From: Congeria kusceri
Taxonomy: Eukaryota; Mollusca; Bivalvia; Myida; Dreissenidae
Length of the DNA stretch: 64,000 nucleotides
Assembly (NCBI GenBank): GCA_027627225.1
Contig: CM051027.1
Location: forward strand, 87,280,451-87,344,450
Reading direction: 5' to 3'
In this document: positions 44,240 through 57,679 of the stretch, in pieces
How positions within the stretch are numbered: the first letter of the stretch is position 1
Layout: every line of letters begins with the position of its first letter
The notes under the pieces: generated by a model
What the model was told of the DNA's origin: nothing
Seen by the model: the letters and a program-made list of their open reading frames with translations, nothing else
Database searches by the model: none
Translations under genes and position numbers: made by a program

Positions 44240-47050
44240 ACATGCAGAATATTTGTCCTTGTACATAGAGGTGTGCATGCAGATTGACTTCAAGGAAGTC
44301 AGCTTTGCTATTTCTTGATTTTATGAATGCTTGCAGACTAAATCATTCAATATTTTGTAAATTTTATGAGTCACAAAATTATGTGTAAGTTTGGATTAAT
44401 GTTCCATTTAGCATGTGGGCAAAATGTATAAGTATATTCAGGACTTAATGTAAAACAAATCAAAACTTGATATAACAACATTTGATTATTTATGTTGCAC
44501 ATGAATATTAGCAAATCAGCCAATAAAATTGAAATTAGCTCAGTGAAGTTGTTTTTTTCCGTGTTAGGTGATGCATTGTGTTGCATGCCAAATCAAATAA
44601 ATGTGTTTTATGTATTTTGTGAGCATGTGATGAACTGTTTATTGTTTATAATATGTTATTAAAGCTGTTAAATTGATCTTATAAACGAATATATCGTATG
44701 CGATATGATATATAAATCCATGAATTATATCTCAAAATAAATAGTAACAACTAAGTCCACTGTGTTGTTATTTCTGTATTAATGTTTGAGATATATTAAA
44801 CAAACACAAACACGTGCATTAAGAGTTTACTTTTAGCATCTTCACTCAATCTCATTAAAAATCATCTCCAGTCCGACGCGCTGTTTCCTTTCAAGCAGCG
44901 ACATGTATAATGGAGCGAAAATTGGGATTTGATTTTAAAGATGTTGCATGTTTAAATGAAGACACAATTTTCTGGGCGCTAATCGTGCTACACAGTTTTA
45001 GATTGCCAGTATTTTGCGTTGTTTATCCATAGCGGCATTGCAAAGTTTTTATTACGAAAGTTTGTTATCAGGCTTTACAGCGTTCGCGAGTTATTGCGCC
45101 TTTACTCTTGTCAATAAATATATACATAGACATGTATTGCATTAAACCATCAAATGGATCGGGGTCAGATTCAAATCTGGCTTTTTTTTTTAACCTTTAG
45201 CTATACTACTTTGCATATTTTACGAAGAATAACCGACATTACAAGGCTTAGTATAAATTCCATGTAAATATATACGATAATGGATCTAAATATTACAGGA
45301 ACCACGCTCTAAAATCTTTGAAGCATTTGACTATTTTGGTGCATTTTGCAACCACCTTACGACCACATACTATAATTTCCCATTATTACGTTAATATCTA
45401 TGCTTTTTATTTGTTGACATGGTGTACAGTGTCTGGTCCGTATTATTTTTGTCAATTTAAATTGTCCATTCCGGAAGTCTTCATCATGTTTATCTAGGTC
45501 AGTAACATGCGGTCAAAGTGCGAGCGCGTTGTACACAGTCCGACTATAATGAACCGTTCTTGTGGTGAATGATTTTAATTGGATCCCTCATACCATCATT
45601 GACTTCATCCATTAATAATTGCCACCATGTTTGCATACGAATTGAATCAGTATATATGTTTATATATGCGATCTTTGAAACATTGTCAAGAAGCCTTTGC
45701 AGAACATCTATAAACGATTCGTGTAAACTGATCGTGGTTCGAGTCAGTTCAAATCAAATTACAATATGAGTAAAAAAAGAAGACACGTACACGTCTAAAT
45801 ACGACCAATAGCTTATTCGGTTAACATTTACCCCTCTCTGCATATATAGACAAAGATAAATACAGAAGTCATAGTGATGGACTCGCTCACCCCAGCTATA
45901 CTGCGACTTCCTGGTAAAGCACACCCAGTATTTCTATTGGACAGCGTATAAAAGTTAATGATCCTTGACAATTTAGACATCATTGAATATCGAAATGCAC
46001 GTAGAACAGTTCCCTCTTGACTTTTAATCAACGTATAAGTTGTCTCCTTGAGTGTGATTTAAGATTTCTTATATCAACAATACTTATTTCCTGATATTGC
46101 ACGTACACTTAATGTTTACTGGCTATTTGTTCATGTTAACGATAGCATCTGCTCGCCTGACATATTTTATATACTAACTTGTTTTATTCGGCACTGTTAA
46201 ACATTTGTTCATTTAAAATATTTAGCATTCTAATGTTTACGTCACATTTAACCCGGCGTCCAGGCAATTTGCCCAATTCATTTTCATAAGCCAGTGTGAA
46301 GCAGCCTTCATTAAGCCCGGCGGTGTCTGGGCGGCAATCTGCCGGTGCCCGGGAAATTGGCCTTATTACCTTAGCCGGTTTTCGGTCTGCGTCCTGTCGA
46401 CTCTGGTCCTATGTCCTGACAATGCCACTGCGACACTCATGCGGTATTCCTCAAGGAGCCGGCCGAATTTCGTATAGCTATATGACGAAGACAAGGGAAA
46501 TGTCACTCATCCGAGAGGCATATTACATTAGATTACATCTTTGTGTTGCCTTTGACATTTTGTACATATTTACGTTTACCAGAAATTTAGAGCCGAGAGC
46601 GGATGAATAATCTGGACCGGATTGAATTTTGACGCGGCATTTACAATATATACTAGTATGCTGTATATACTACGACGCTCAACGGTGACCGGGCAGGAAC
46701 CGGAAACATGACCATGTCTGCTGGAATGGAACATCTTGCACCTTTGGTGTGAAATATTTTCTGATGATCGTAACTGATCTGACATTATTATGAAAGAAGA
46801 TTTTGGTAGAAACACGCAAACTTGTTCCTGTTGTTATGTCATTAAAAACCATATACGAACGACTTACCAAGTAATACTTTTATTTATTAAATGGCAATGT
46901 TTATGTTTCATTTCCTTGTTTAGTGTTCTAAACGCTTACATTTGAACCTACTTATTTATATCTAAAATTGTATTGCTTGATACAAAAAGAAAGCGGTTTG
47001 AAAAAGAGCATAAATCGCACGTACTTGAATATATTCATACAATATTGAAC

Positions 47051-47160
47051 TAGGCCTAAAATAAAATATTGTTTGTTTCTCCTCCCGCGACCGACCCAGC
47101 AAAATCGCCGCGACCCAAAAAAAATTATACACCAAAGAAAACAATATTTTATTTTATTTT
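47051..47160 (+). repeat. Short dispersed repeat, plus copy
   Basis: It reads TAGGCCTAAAATAAAATATT then TTGTTTGTTTCTCCTCCCGC and ends near TTATACACCA. The copy at 48455-48553 is the same family in the opposite orientation. Confidence 0.55.
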
Positions 47161-48454
47161 TGTGTGAAAATGCGGTTTTGAATCCTTAAAAAGAATCCAA
47201 TAGCGTGTACAAATCTTACTTTCAAAAGACACATAAAATGACTTTTAACGGACAGTTCTCGGTAACGCGTAATTCGGCGTATTTTGACGCATGCTTTTAC
47301 AAAAAGGACGCCATAACATTCAGTGTTAGATTCTAGGGCGCAACCATTTCCGCTCGCATATGCATGTTTTTTTTAAAGACAAGAACGCCCACCCTTAATT
47401 TAAAAACTCACCTGTATGCACCAAGTGTCCATTATCGATAAAATCTTGACGCAGGAGGAGTCAGCTTAACTAGAGCCAAACAGTCAGGCAATGAGAACGC
47501 ATAAAATTTCCAACATGCAAATGAGCGTCGTCGTTAGAAAGTTTATCACTCCCTCATTCTAATTTTAATTGGTAAAGGTGCAAGTCATTGGTAACACATT
47601 TGCGTTCGGTATGTGTTTTGTTATAGACATGCGTGTTTTTTTACAGCCGCGTTTGTACAAATTAAATTAGTAAATAAATATATAATTATAAATAAATATT
47701 ATAACTTTGGTGAATTTTGGTGAAAGGAACCGTTTACTAAGAATATAAATTACGACGTCATGTAACTCGAACGTCTTTTTTTTTTTTTAAATGCAATTAC
47801 TAGATCTAGTAATAATTAACGAAAGTGTTATTCAAACTCATCAATGCACACGGATTAGAAGTATGCAAAAACTTTGGCTGAGGCAACATTTGAATGAAAG
47901 TTAGCGGAACTAAAGTCCTTGTCAAAAATGAAAGAAAATAAACTTCAGCGCCTTTTCTTTTTATTTTAATTTATCAAAAATGTTCTGTTGCTTTCTTTTT
48001 ATTAATGAACAAAGTCCTATTTGTTTTATTTCCATTGAAATGCTAATTCATTTAGGCTCTTGCATTTGCGTTGTTCAGATACTGTATTACAGATTGATGC
48101 TTTTAAACACTATCCACGTGCTTAGCGTGTAACACGCTTTTCAGCTACAAACTGCTAGCCGCAGTTTGACAGTCACCGTTGCTATGGCTGTTGCTAATAG
48201 CGTTCTGTTTTGGATGCCCGGCAAATTGCAGCGTCATGCTATTACTCCTAAGTTTTAACCGGTTTTTATTATTAACGCTCTTGTTTTTAACGTATGTTAT
48301 TGTTTGTTCAATTTTGATAAATTATTGTAAGGTAATTAGAACAAAGTATTACGTAAATAAGCAGAACGTTATTAATCTGCTACAACGAAAATATTAAGAA
48401 TTTATACTATAACGTAACATTTCGAACATAAGGAAAACGTGAATGAAAATGACC

Positions 48455-48553
48455 TCTGGTGTATAAAAATAAAATATTTTTCCGACCTACCGACCCACCC
48501 TTTATTAGCATGGGTCGCGGGAGGGGAAACAAACAATTTTTTTTTCGGCCCTA
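48455..48553 (-). repeat. Short dispersed repeat, minus copy
   Basis: In reverse complement it starts TAGGGCCGAAAAAAAAATTG, continues with a TTTGTTTCCCCTCCCGCGAC motif and ends TTTATACACCAG, matching the copy at 47051-47160. Confidence 0.55.
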
Positions 48554-49138
48554 CTATAATATTGCTTCGTTTGTACTCATGGATGATTATTGCATTTTTT
48601 TACTTCACCTTAAGGAAGTAAAATATTTGTGCATGGAATGGTCCAATCAGATTTAAGTCATATAGAAATGAACACAACGTTCTCTATAAATAGAGCTTGA
48701 ATGCGGTACGACCCCAAGTGCATTGGACGTAAATACAAAGTGCATACAGGCATCCCAGTGTTAGGAGTCATATTTGGATAAAAACAGGTAATTACTATGC
48801 TCAACACATTTACTGCTTAGCGTAAATTTCTGGCAAATTTGCCGATGTACTGATGCACACTCTTCTAATACAGTTTTTGTTTATATATTTCTTCTATATA
48901 ATAAGTGTACGTTGTACGCCAATCAATACTGTTTGCTCGAGAAATCATTCGACAGTGCAAAACGTCCAATTGACGTATGACCTTTTCAAAGCTGAAACTA
49001 TATTACAAATGGCATTACTTATTTCATGGTGTACTATATCACGTCATTTATGTCACTGATGTTCAGTTTTTACACACTGAGTGGTTAAAATGTTGCTTAA
49101 TCAAAACAAAATTGTACTCTACCAGGTACAATCTTACA

Positions 49139-52100
49139 ATGGACGCTGGTTCTGGCGAAGTGGCAGGAGGTCTCTATAACTCCTTCCGGTTCAACGGCGC
49201 TCCTACCTACTTCGGTCCCATGGACACCTCGTGGCGGGCGGACATTCGTCAGGCGGGAATCTACTTCGCTGCCGCCACTCTTCTGGCATCGTTCGTCTTG
49301 ATTGTACCGGGCTTCCCAGGAAAAGCGGTCAGTTTTTTATTCTCCAACCATTTACCCTGTTTTTATATTCAAGTAATATGAGATTTGATATTTCAAGCCG
49401 TTTGTAATATTTTTTTTTTATTTAAAATTATTTAATTACACGTATCACAAAGACGTGTTTTATTATTGTTTCAGAAACTGTCTACATTCTTCAGGATTCT
49501 TGTCGGTGTATACGTGGGAACCACTATTTTGAGTACGTAAACTGTATGCTAAATGTATTTACATTAATTGTATTCTTGTAATTAACTAATATTTACTATT
49601 AAACTATCACTGTTTGATTGTTAAAGTTAATGATGAAATCACCCAAAATGACTTTATTTGGCTATGTATGCTGTATGTTTTTAATGTCTTTGTTAAAGCA
49701 CAGGTATCCAATATCACTAGTAAATATAATATGCGACACAACACGTGAGCGTCTTTTTATGCCAGAACATAAATGCCAGAAAATTACCACTCTAATCTTT
49801 ACGAGCAGCCGTTCAACGTGATACGTTACAACATGACATTGGGTAAATTTGCAAAATTTGAACATTTCATACGTTGACTCACGTCTCGTGCAATTCCAAC
49901 AGATTCTTATTTTTGAAAATTTGAAACAATTACAAAAAATGTAGGTGATTATTATATAGTTCATATGCGTTTGTATCGGTTTGATTAATATTCAATATTA
50001 TGATTGGTGTACAATAATTTCCGACTGTAAAAAACTGTTCATGTTATCAAATTATATCTCTTAAATCTCTTATCGCTACTGATTGACGTTGGTAAATTAC
50101 CAGCATATTAGTAGGCTTTAATACTTTAACCTTATATAAATATTAGGAAGTTGGTCAGTGAATCTTAACATGTAATTGTTGTGTTTGCTCCACAAATATA
50201 CGCCACTAATAAAAAGAACAGTACTAGCACTACCTTACTTCGCACTTGTTATTAAATGCCAACCGTTACATATGAATTTAGATCATTAATTATTATAATT
50301 AATAGAGCAACCAAATCTACGACCAGGGTAACCTTGGCAGGCTAGCACAAACATGTAGAGCTTTCCATATTATTCATTTATGTTGATATCCGTAGTTTGC
50401 TTGGATAGCGACCGCTGGGAGACGGGGGAGGTGGACGTGCGGACCAAGTACAAGGCGGGTACCGGGGCGGAAGTGGATGCAAACATAGGTCTGCACATAG
50501 GGCTGAAAGGCGTCAACATCACACTAAGAGGTAAGATTTCTATTTCAAGTTCGACCTTTTCCAACAGTTTCCAGTTTCCAGTTGGCCTTTGTAAACAAAA
50601 ATTATTTAATTATCATGATTAATGGACACCACATGGAAAGCATCGGTAGTTACATTTTAGCATTGAATAAATGTTCATCTTTACATAACGTAGTAAATAC
50701 ACACCTATTGATCACGCCTATACCTATAGCATTATTGGCTTAATCGTGTGTTTTATATACAGGCAATCCAGTACACCAACTCAATGAAACGATCAACTAC
50801 AACGAGCATTTTGCCTTCTCCAACCGTCAGGGGCTGATGGGGTTCGGGCCTAACGGTGAGATGCTCTGAACGCGATCGTTGACTTGGATAAAAATATTTT
50901 TGTCAGAAGAATTAAATTGAGTTGTCATCATGCAAACACAATTAATTTCTTTAATTTCTACAATGAAAATACATGTCTATTACAATCCATGCAACATATT
51001 AAACTGATTTAATGAATTAACACAAGAGCCGATCTGTTTATCCGGTCTCTAGCTAACCAGTTCATTTCACCGGTCTCTAGCTAACCAGTTCAATCAAGAG
51101 TACCGCGCGGCCCAGTTCCGGGGTCTGCCCCTCCCCATTCTCTGGGTGGCCGAGTATTTCACCTTGGATGGAGAATGGATTCGCTGGGGCCGACACTACC
51201 GAGAATCAGGGCTGTACGCGTCAATAGCACTATGGTAAAACTATTGCAGTCACTATCAATAAAATTTTGTGCAACACAAATCTCATGTACTGAGCGAATA
51301 ACTCTTAAATGATGAGGATTTATTAAGCATATAGTATGAATTATAACTGTGTCACAAGTTTATTAATCGCCCTAAGTGTAACATGCTGACGTAATAAAAC
51401 GTTTACAGTGAGTATTAAAATTTTGTTATATATTGTTTAATTGTTACTTGCATGTTTCGTAATATGTAGGATCGCGCTGGTGTTCTGGGTCCTGGCCAAC
51501 ATCCTGGTGTTCCTGTTGCTCAGGTACTGCGCTTACATGGTGACACTGACAGGTTTTACCATGTGTACATCGGTCGTGATTAAGCACTACTTCCAGAATC
51601 CCGTACAACTCCGGATCCCATTCTCCGCTGAGCATATTATTCACATGAACTACGGATACTCGTTTTGGATTTGCTTAATAACAGGTAATATATTGAACGA
51701 CATTGTATTTGCTTTGCTTTTGAAATTAAGAATAGGTAACTTAACTATAAAATGCTTATCTGACTACTAAAATACAGCGTTTAATATACTTATTCTCAAG
51801 TCCATACACTTTGCTTACCACAAACAACATTCATATGTATGACTATAAAAAATTGTTGCAGGATGTTTTTGTGTTCTGTGGGGTCTTACAATATTCGTCC
51901 TTGACCTCTGCTGGCCGCGCTCAGCCGCTTTCTTCTTCAGTGTGGATCCACTACAGGATGAATACCTGCTACAGAAAGAAGGTACACGCACATGTACCCA
52001 TAACATGTACCCATATTTCAAGTAAACCAACACCATACACTTTAGGTGATAGTTTTACAAGTAAAGTTCATGGTTCCATCTCTTAAAATCCAACTTATAA

Positions 52101-52977
52101 TGGGCCATGCATTTTAATATTCATGATTAATTATTTAGTAAATACATGTATTAATTTTTTCCAGTTATTGATGATGCCAATTGTAAAATGTCCTGCGCTA
52201 TTAATTTACATTAAAGAAGTGTTTTTCTCTTAAACTACGTTTTCTGATTCTTTCAACATTATGACTATGATATTTGGTATAATTCTTTGTTAAAGAGTCC
52301 TGTTTGTCCAACGACACCAGTGTGACCACGGTAACGGACAGCTCTCTGTCTGTTGTGGAAGATGTGGACCTCACAGAGGTCATTGTGGATAAGAAAGGAA
52401 ACACGAACAGAAAGAAACAAACACAATCTCCAGCAGACAGAATATCACGAAGTCAAGCTACCACAGATAACTATTATTACGTTGGTAACGAGAACCCTGA
52501 CGCAAATTGGACGGGGAGTGCCGGGGAAGGCTGGACGGACCCCTGGGACGATGATCTGACACCCACCGAGTCTGAAGACAGTGAAGATGAAACCAAGAGT
52601 CCCACCTCACCTGTTAGTATTTACGTTTATAAAGGGTTTATACAAAATACAAAAGAAAATATTTATTTGTGAAATCATATGCTACAATATTGGAATATTG
52701 GTTGATTTGATGTTTTGTAATTGTTAGTTTAATAGTTGTTATTCAAAACGTTTAAACATATCTCATTAAGCTTTGAATGTCATAACACCTTTTTATGAGG
52801 AATTATTTTATTGTTATATTGCAGAGACCCCGATATTCCTCCAAACCCCAGCAAGGTGGGCGCGGCCTCATCAGCCGTTTCCAGAGACCCCGTCGGATCC
52901 CTTCCGCCTCCACAGAGGGGCGGAACAACTTTGTGAGAAATATACGAGCTACAAAAATAGGGGTTTTGAAAGCATAA
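49139..52977 (+). CDS. DUOXA1: Dual oxidase maturation factor (DUOXA), intact copy
   Basis: Nine exons: 49139-49327, 49475-49532, 50396-50530, 50763-50855, 51081-51234, 51470-51684, 51862-51981, 52296-52612, 52825-52977. They sum to 1434 nt and 477 aa; all junctions are GT-AG in phase. DUOXA is a multi-pass ER/plasma-membrane protein that lets DUOX leave the ER and make hydrogen peroxide. Family motifs are FNGAPTYFGPMDTSWRADI, the first membrane helix GIYFAAATLLASFVLIVPGF with PGK, IGLHIGLKGVNITL, NETINYNEHFAF, LPILWVAEYF, WIALVFWVLANILVFLLL (helix), GYSFWICLITG and LTIFVLDLCWP (helices). Two N-glycosylation sequons (NIT, NET) lie in the large extracellular loop near residues 123 and 136. The C-terminal ~155 residues are an acidic tail (WTDPWDDDLTPTESEDSEDE) followed by an Arg-rich end, longer than in human DUOXA1 (343 aa). 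An AG acceptor (CCAG at 49121) before the ATG suggests a 5' untranslated exon. Poly(A) signals lie at 53199 and 53265. The vertebrate A1/A2 split does not apply, so the symbol marks the family. Confidence 0.93.
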
Positions 52978-54895
52978 CACTTGAAAGCTGGACATTTTGC
53001 TTATGAAAGTAATTATATTTTTTCTTCGCCATTGCTTCACATTATAACTGACGGTGCGAAAAACTATTTTCGTGTAAACGATTTCATCTAGCATTGTATT
53101 CCTACATATATGTACATGCCTACACGGTTGTCACTGTAAAAGCACAACAAGACACTACACTGTAATTAGAGCTTCGAAACAAGTCGGGATCGTGAAGAAA
53201 TAAACCTAGTGCGTGTTGAAATGGGTTTCGACCACTATGCATTTGAAAGTGATATTAATGTTATAATAAACATTTACCAGTGATATTTCTTTTGATTATT
53301 GGTTATATATTGAGTATTTTCCTATTTAATCGGTTTATTGCATAATGCACTGTATACATTCAGTTGTGTTCAAATGTAAGCACAGTACATGTAATTCTTG
53401 TTTTCGCTCTATCACGTTGTTCTTTACCCCTCGCATTTAATCATCTTATATAGATGTGTGATGTATTGTTCTAGTCTTGCTTAACTGCATACGTGTTTCA
53501 TTAATGAATTTATCATTAAAGTTTCATTTACAACTACATATATGTTGTTTTGTATTTTGACAAACACCGAAATTCAAGCTTACTTGAATGAATCTTATAA
53601 GTTCTTAAGCATTCTTGTACTCGTACCTGGCATAATACACGTGAAATCTCATACTGTCTGGTTTGTATCATGGACGGATAGAGACAGGCTGGCGGGCCGG
53701 CGCTCAGAAGAGAAGGCTGGGGGATGTCCAAAAAGTGAAATTGTCAAAGCATTTTCTTAATGTGCCATGCTACGTTGTAAAGATATTGTCTTTCAAGTTT
53801 ACCGTTCAGACATATTGATTTATCCCCCATATACCGGTAGATGCTTCCAGTAATTTGAGACGTGCCGGCAACATTCATAACCGGTTACATTCTTAAACTA
53901 AATGGCACTCTGAGAGCGCAGTCAACCGCCAAAACAACTCATGTCCCCATGTGTTGGTCAACTTATGAATTATACAACAAATGTGGCAATTTGCTCTTTC
54001 CCAATAATACAGAAAAAATGAAGAATCCAGTAAAATACATGGATCCATACAGTGATGCAGTTCACCACTAAATTGTAAACACTTGTTAATTTGCCTGTTC
54101 CAACCTTCCTACAATATTTCATGCATATCAGTTCATAACTGTAAGTAGTTGTTATCCAATAAACGAACTGATGAACAAACAACCAGACAAACAAACCAAG
54201 GCCGACACAACACTACCTCATTGGCAGAGGTTGTGGAGTGCAAGTTTTGTCGGATTTCTTTAAATCAATGTCCAGGTGATTCACTGCATTGATTTCTCTT
54301 ACATAATTTGAAATCAATCTCAAAATGTCTGAAAGATTTCAGCGTACCAAAGATTTTTAGTGCACCAGTGTATCAGTCGACCAAACAACTACCTACTGCT
54401 TAGAATACGTTGGTCCAATCAGTTGCCGCTGATTAATTGTAGTCGTTGAACTAACATTTTGAAATTCATTCGATTAAAGTTCACTGCCTAAACTCGGAAG
54501 CAAATAGGGTAGTTTGCTGATATGTCAGAAAACAAGTCATTCAGCCAATCAGATATGTGCGATAGTGTTAGTAACGTATATAAATGCCTGCATGTAATGT
54601 GACATTTCGCAGCTTATGTTCAATACTGGAAGAATACTATATACCGGATTCCACAGTTTGCAGAAATTCTGTTGCCATAACTGCATTTCCAAGTTCAAAA
54701 ACCGCATCAGGTGGTTGGTATCTGAGTGGATTTGCGCGTGACATAAAGTTTAATTATTCTTATAAAATAAAACTGTAGCTAAAGTAGCATTTGTATTAGA
54801 AATGATGTTGTTGCTGTTACTTGGCACTGTTTCAAGGGACATATAATATTTTTGACCGAGAGTAAATGTATATTTCTTACAGCCAACATTTCCCA
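52978..54895. other. Spacer between the two DUOXA copies
   Basis: After the copy 1 3' untranslated region (poly(A) signals at 53199 and 53265) about 1.6 kb of AT-rich DNA shows no supported gene. A splice acceptor (CTTACAG at 54876-54882) just before copy 2 is the likely junction of its 5' untranslated exon. Confidence 0.55.
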
Positions 54896-55477
54896 ATGGA
54901 TGTTGGTTCTGGCGAGGCGGCAGGAGGTCACTATAGCTCCTTCCGGTTCAACGGCGCTCCTACCTACTTCGGTCCCACGGACACCTCGTGGCGGGCGGAC
55001 ATTCTGCAGCGGGAATCTACTTCGCTGCCGCCACTCTTCTGGCATCGTTCGTCCTCATTGTACCGGGATTCCCAGGAAAAGCGGTCAGTTTTGAACTAGC
55101 TATATATAACTATAATTATAATTTATAAATTTATGTGATATTTGCTGGCTTCTTCTTCAACACACGGGAAGATTAATTTTTTTACTGGATTTCGTACATG
55201 TATCATGTACTAACCCAACTTCCTACGTGTATAAATTAAATTTGTTTTAATACATTATTGCAAAGTTATTTGGAATATTCATTTATCTTTTGTTTCAGAA
55301 ATTCACCACATTCTTCAGGATGATAATCGGTGTGTACGTTGGATCAGCCATTTTGAGTAAATTGATCACGCCAGGTATTGCATGTTCAATTTTTCGTCTG
55401 CATAATTAATGAATTATACGAGTATACGGTAATAATAAATATTCATGTCTGCTTTGTGTATGTAACATTGTTTTATT

Positions 55478-55986
55478 TCGAGTGAAAATATCTATTTTCT
55501 ATGATCACGAGTGAAATACAATACGATCTTACACCGAAATTAACACATTTTCTTTTTATATTATGGGTTTGGACAATAACTACATAAAATTGCGCGAGAT
55601 AAGCTTATACGTCACAAGTTCGTGTATTCTGACATCATAAAAATGACGTCATAAATGATTTCAAAACTGTCACTCGTTAGTATGGTGGGACAAAATGTCA
55701 TATTTTGTGAGTTGTTGTCGCTAAATTATAATTTTGTTGAATTTTATAATGTGTTTTATTTAAACACTTCCATGTACATACTGTACATGTATATACATTT
55801 GCCAAGGGTTGTAAACCACTACTTGTAGGTCGATGCTATTTATGGAAAAATAGTCCATTTTATGTTATATATTCACTGCAGTGAAAAAAATAAAATCTTA
55901 TATTTTCACTGCTCCAACAGTGAAAATATATATTTTATTTTACCCATAAAATTCTATATTTCACTGAAAAGCATACAATAAAAAAC
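55478..55986 (-). repeat. Uninterrupted copy of the repeat hit by the LINE
   Basis: In reverse complement it aligns across both flanks of the LINE at 37185-41440: ...AAACACATTATAAAATTC then AACAAAATTATAATTTAG. Palindromic TTTTCACTG/CAGTGAAAA words lie near one end. It sits in intron 2 of the broken DUOXA copy, just upstream of the truncated exon 3. Confidence 0.82.
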
Positions 55987-56844
55987 ATTAATTATGATAT
56001 TAACCTACCGGTATACGTTTAAAATTGTGTCAGCCCTTGACATATATATATAGATATACGTACTTACTTAAAATCGGAGTTCGATAAAAACTTAGACTGA
56101 TAGAAGTGGAATGAAAGCTATAAGAAACGTTGCGATTATTATAGCATATCATAAAACAGGCATGCGTGAGCCTTTCACAATGCAAGTTATAAGTTTGGAG
56201 AGCTTCTGGTCTACTGTCAACTAACATTAATGCTATGAACAACGTCGAAAATTTAAGTTATGCAGACAGCATTCCTTTTCTTCCTATTAGAAGTTTTAGC
56301 TACTTCTAGAATACCGATGGCATTGAAATGTGATCAATAATTGAAGAACTAAACTACAGTAAAATTACCGTATTATTTGAGTTTGTTCACACATTAAATA
56401 CAATTAACGCACAAATACAATTAACGCAACATAGGTCTGCATATAGCCCTGGCTGAAAGGCGTCAACATCACACTAAGAGGTGAGTCGATGTTGAGGAAT
56501 AATATTTATCTCATGCGTAAACTAACGGTTTTTTGTTGCGTTTGTTTCATTTCTTCTAGTTTTAAATAATGTTAATTAATATTAGAAATTTAGTAACGAT
56601 ATTTTCGTTATTTTTTCTTCTTGTTTTTTTTTCTTACATTCAGGTACACCAATACACCAACGCAATGAAAAGATAAACTACAATGAGCATTTTGCCTTCT
56701 CCAATCGTCTGGGACTGATAGGATTCGGTCCGCGGGGTGAATAAAGATGTATTTAAGATATTTTTAAAACTGTATCTTGAAGCAATGACTTGTATCTCTG
56801 ATAAATATAATATCTGTAATTTCCAGCTGTAAATCTAACATTTT

Positions 56845-57386
56845 CATTTACCCGGTCTCTAGCTACCAAAGTCTAGCTTACCGGTTTATTTATCGGGCAT
56901 CTAGCTAACCAGTTGTTTTATATGGTCTCTAGGTAACAGTTCATTTATCCGGTCTCTAGCTAACCAGTTCATGTATCCGGTCTCTAGCTAACCAGATCGT
57001 TTACCCGATTTGTAGCTAACCAGTTCATTTGTCCGGTATCTTGATAACAAGTTCATTTATCCGATTTGTAGCTAATGAGTTCATTTATTCGATATCTAGC
57101 TAATTAGTTCATTTATTCGATATCTAGCTAATTAGTTCTTGTATCGGATTTATAGCTAACGACTTCATTTGTCCGGTCTCTAGATAACCAGTTCATTTAT
57201 CCGGTCTCTAGCTAACCAGTCGATTTATCCGGTCTCTAGCTAATGGTGTTATTTATCTGATCTCTAGTTAACCAGTTTATTTATCCGGTGTCTAGCTAGC
57301 CAGTTTATTTATTATTTATCCGGTCTCTAGATAACCAGTTGATTTATCTGATCTCTAGCTAACCAGTTCAACCAGGAGTACCGCGC
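56845..57386 (+). repeat. 28 bp minisatellite made of the DUOXA exon 5 splice site
   Basis: About 18 units of mostly 28 bases with the consensus CCGGTCTCTAGCTAACCAGT followed by TCATTTAT. The last unit runs into exon 5 of copy 2, so each unit duplicates the intron end (TCTCTAG) and the first bases of the exon (CTAACCAGTTCA). Several units are diverged (GATATCTAGCTAATTAG, GATTTGTAGCTAACCAG). Copy 1 has only two such units (about 51036-51090). Confidence 0.92.
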
Positions 57387-57679
57387 GGCCCAGTTCCGGT
57401 GTCTGCCCGTCCCCATTCTCTGGGTTTCCGAATATTTCACCATTGATGACGAATGGATTCGTTGGGGCCGCCACTATTCGAGAATCAGGGCTCTATGCGT
57501 CAGTCGCGCTATGGTGAGACATTATTAAAATGTATCTTATATTGTTTTATTGTAATTATTTTAACAATTGACTTATTGACTTATATGTGAAACATACATC
57601 AGATACTAATTAAACAATTTATTCAATTGGTTGAACATAAAATTAATAACAAGTTAATGATAACAATACTTATAATTGT

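Larger units (their letters stand above)
44240..49138. other. Intergenic region, no gene supported
   Basis: It includes the 3' untranslated region after the alternative CCDC42 exon, and two inverted copies of a short repeat (47051-47160 and 48455-48553). A slightly GC-richer patch lies near 46240-46720. Short open frames show no family similarity. An untranslated first DUOXA exon is expected somewhere upstream of 49124 (see DUOXA) but could not be located. Confidence 0.55.

Noticed and set aside
56845..57386. CRISPR-like array of 28-base repeats
   Set aside because: The units are directly adjacent with no unique spacers, in an animal intron, and derive from the neighbouring splice site.
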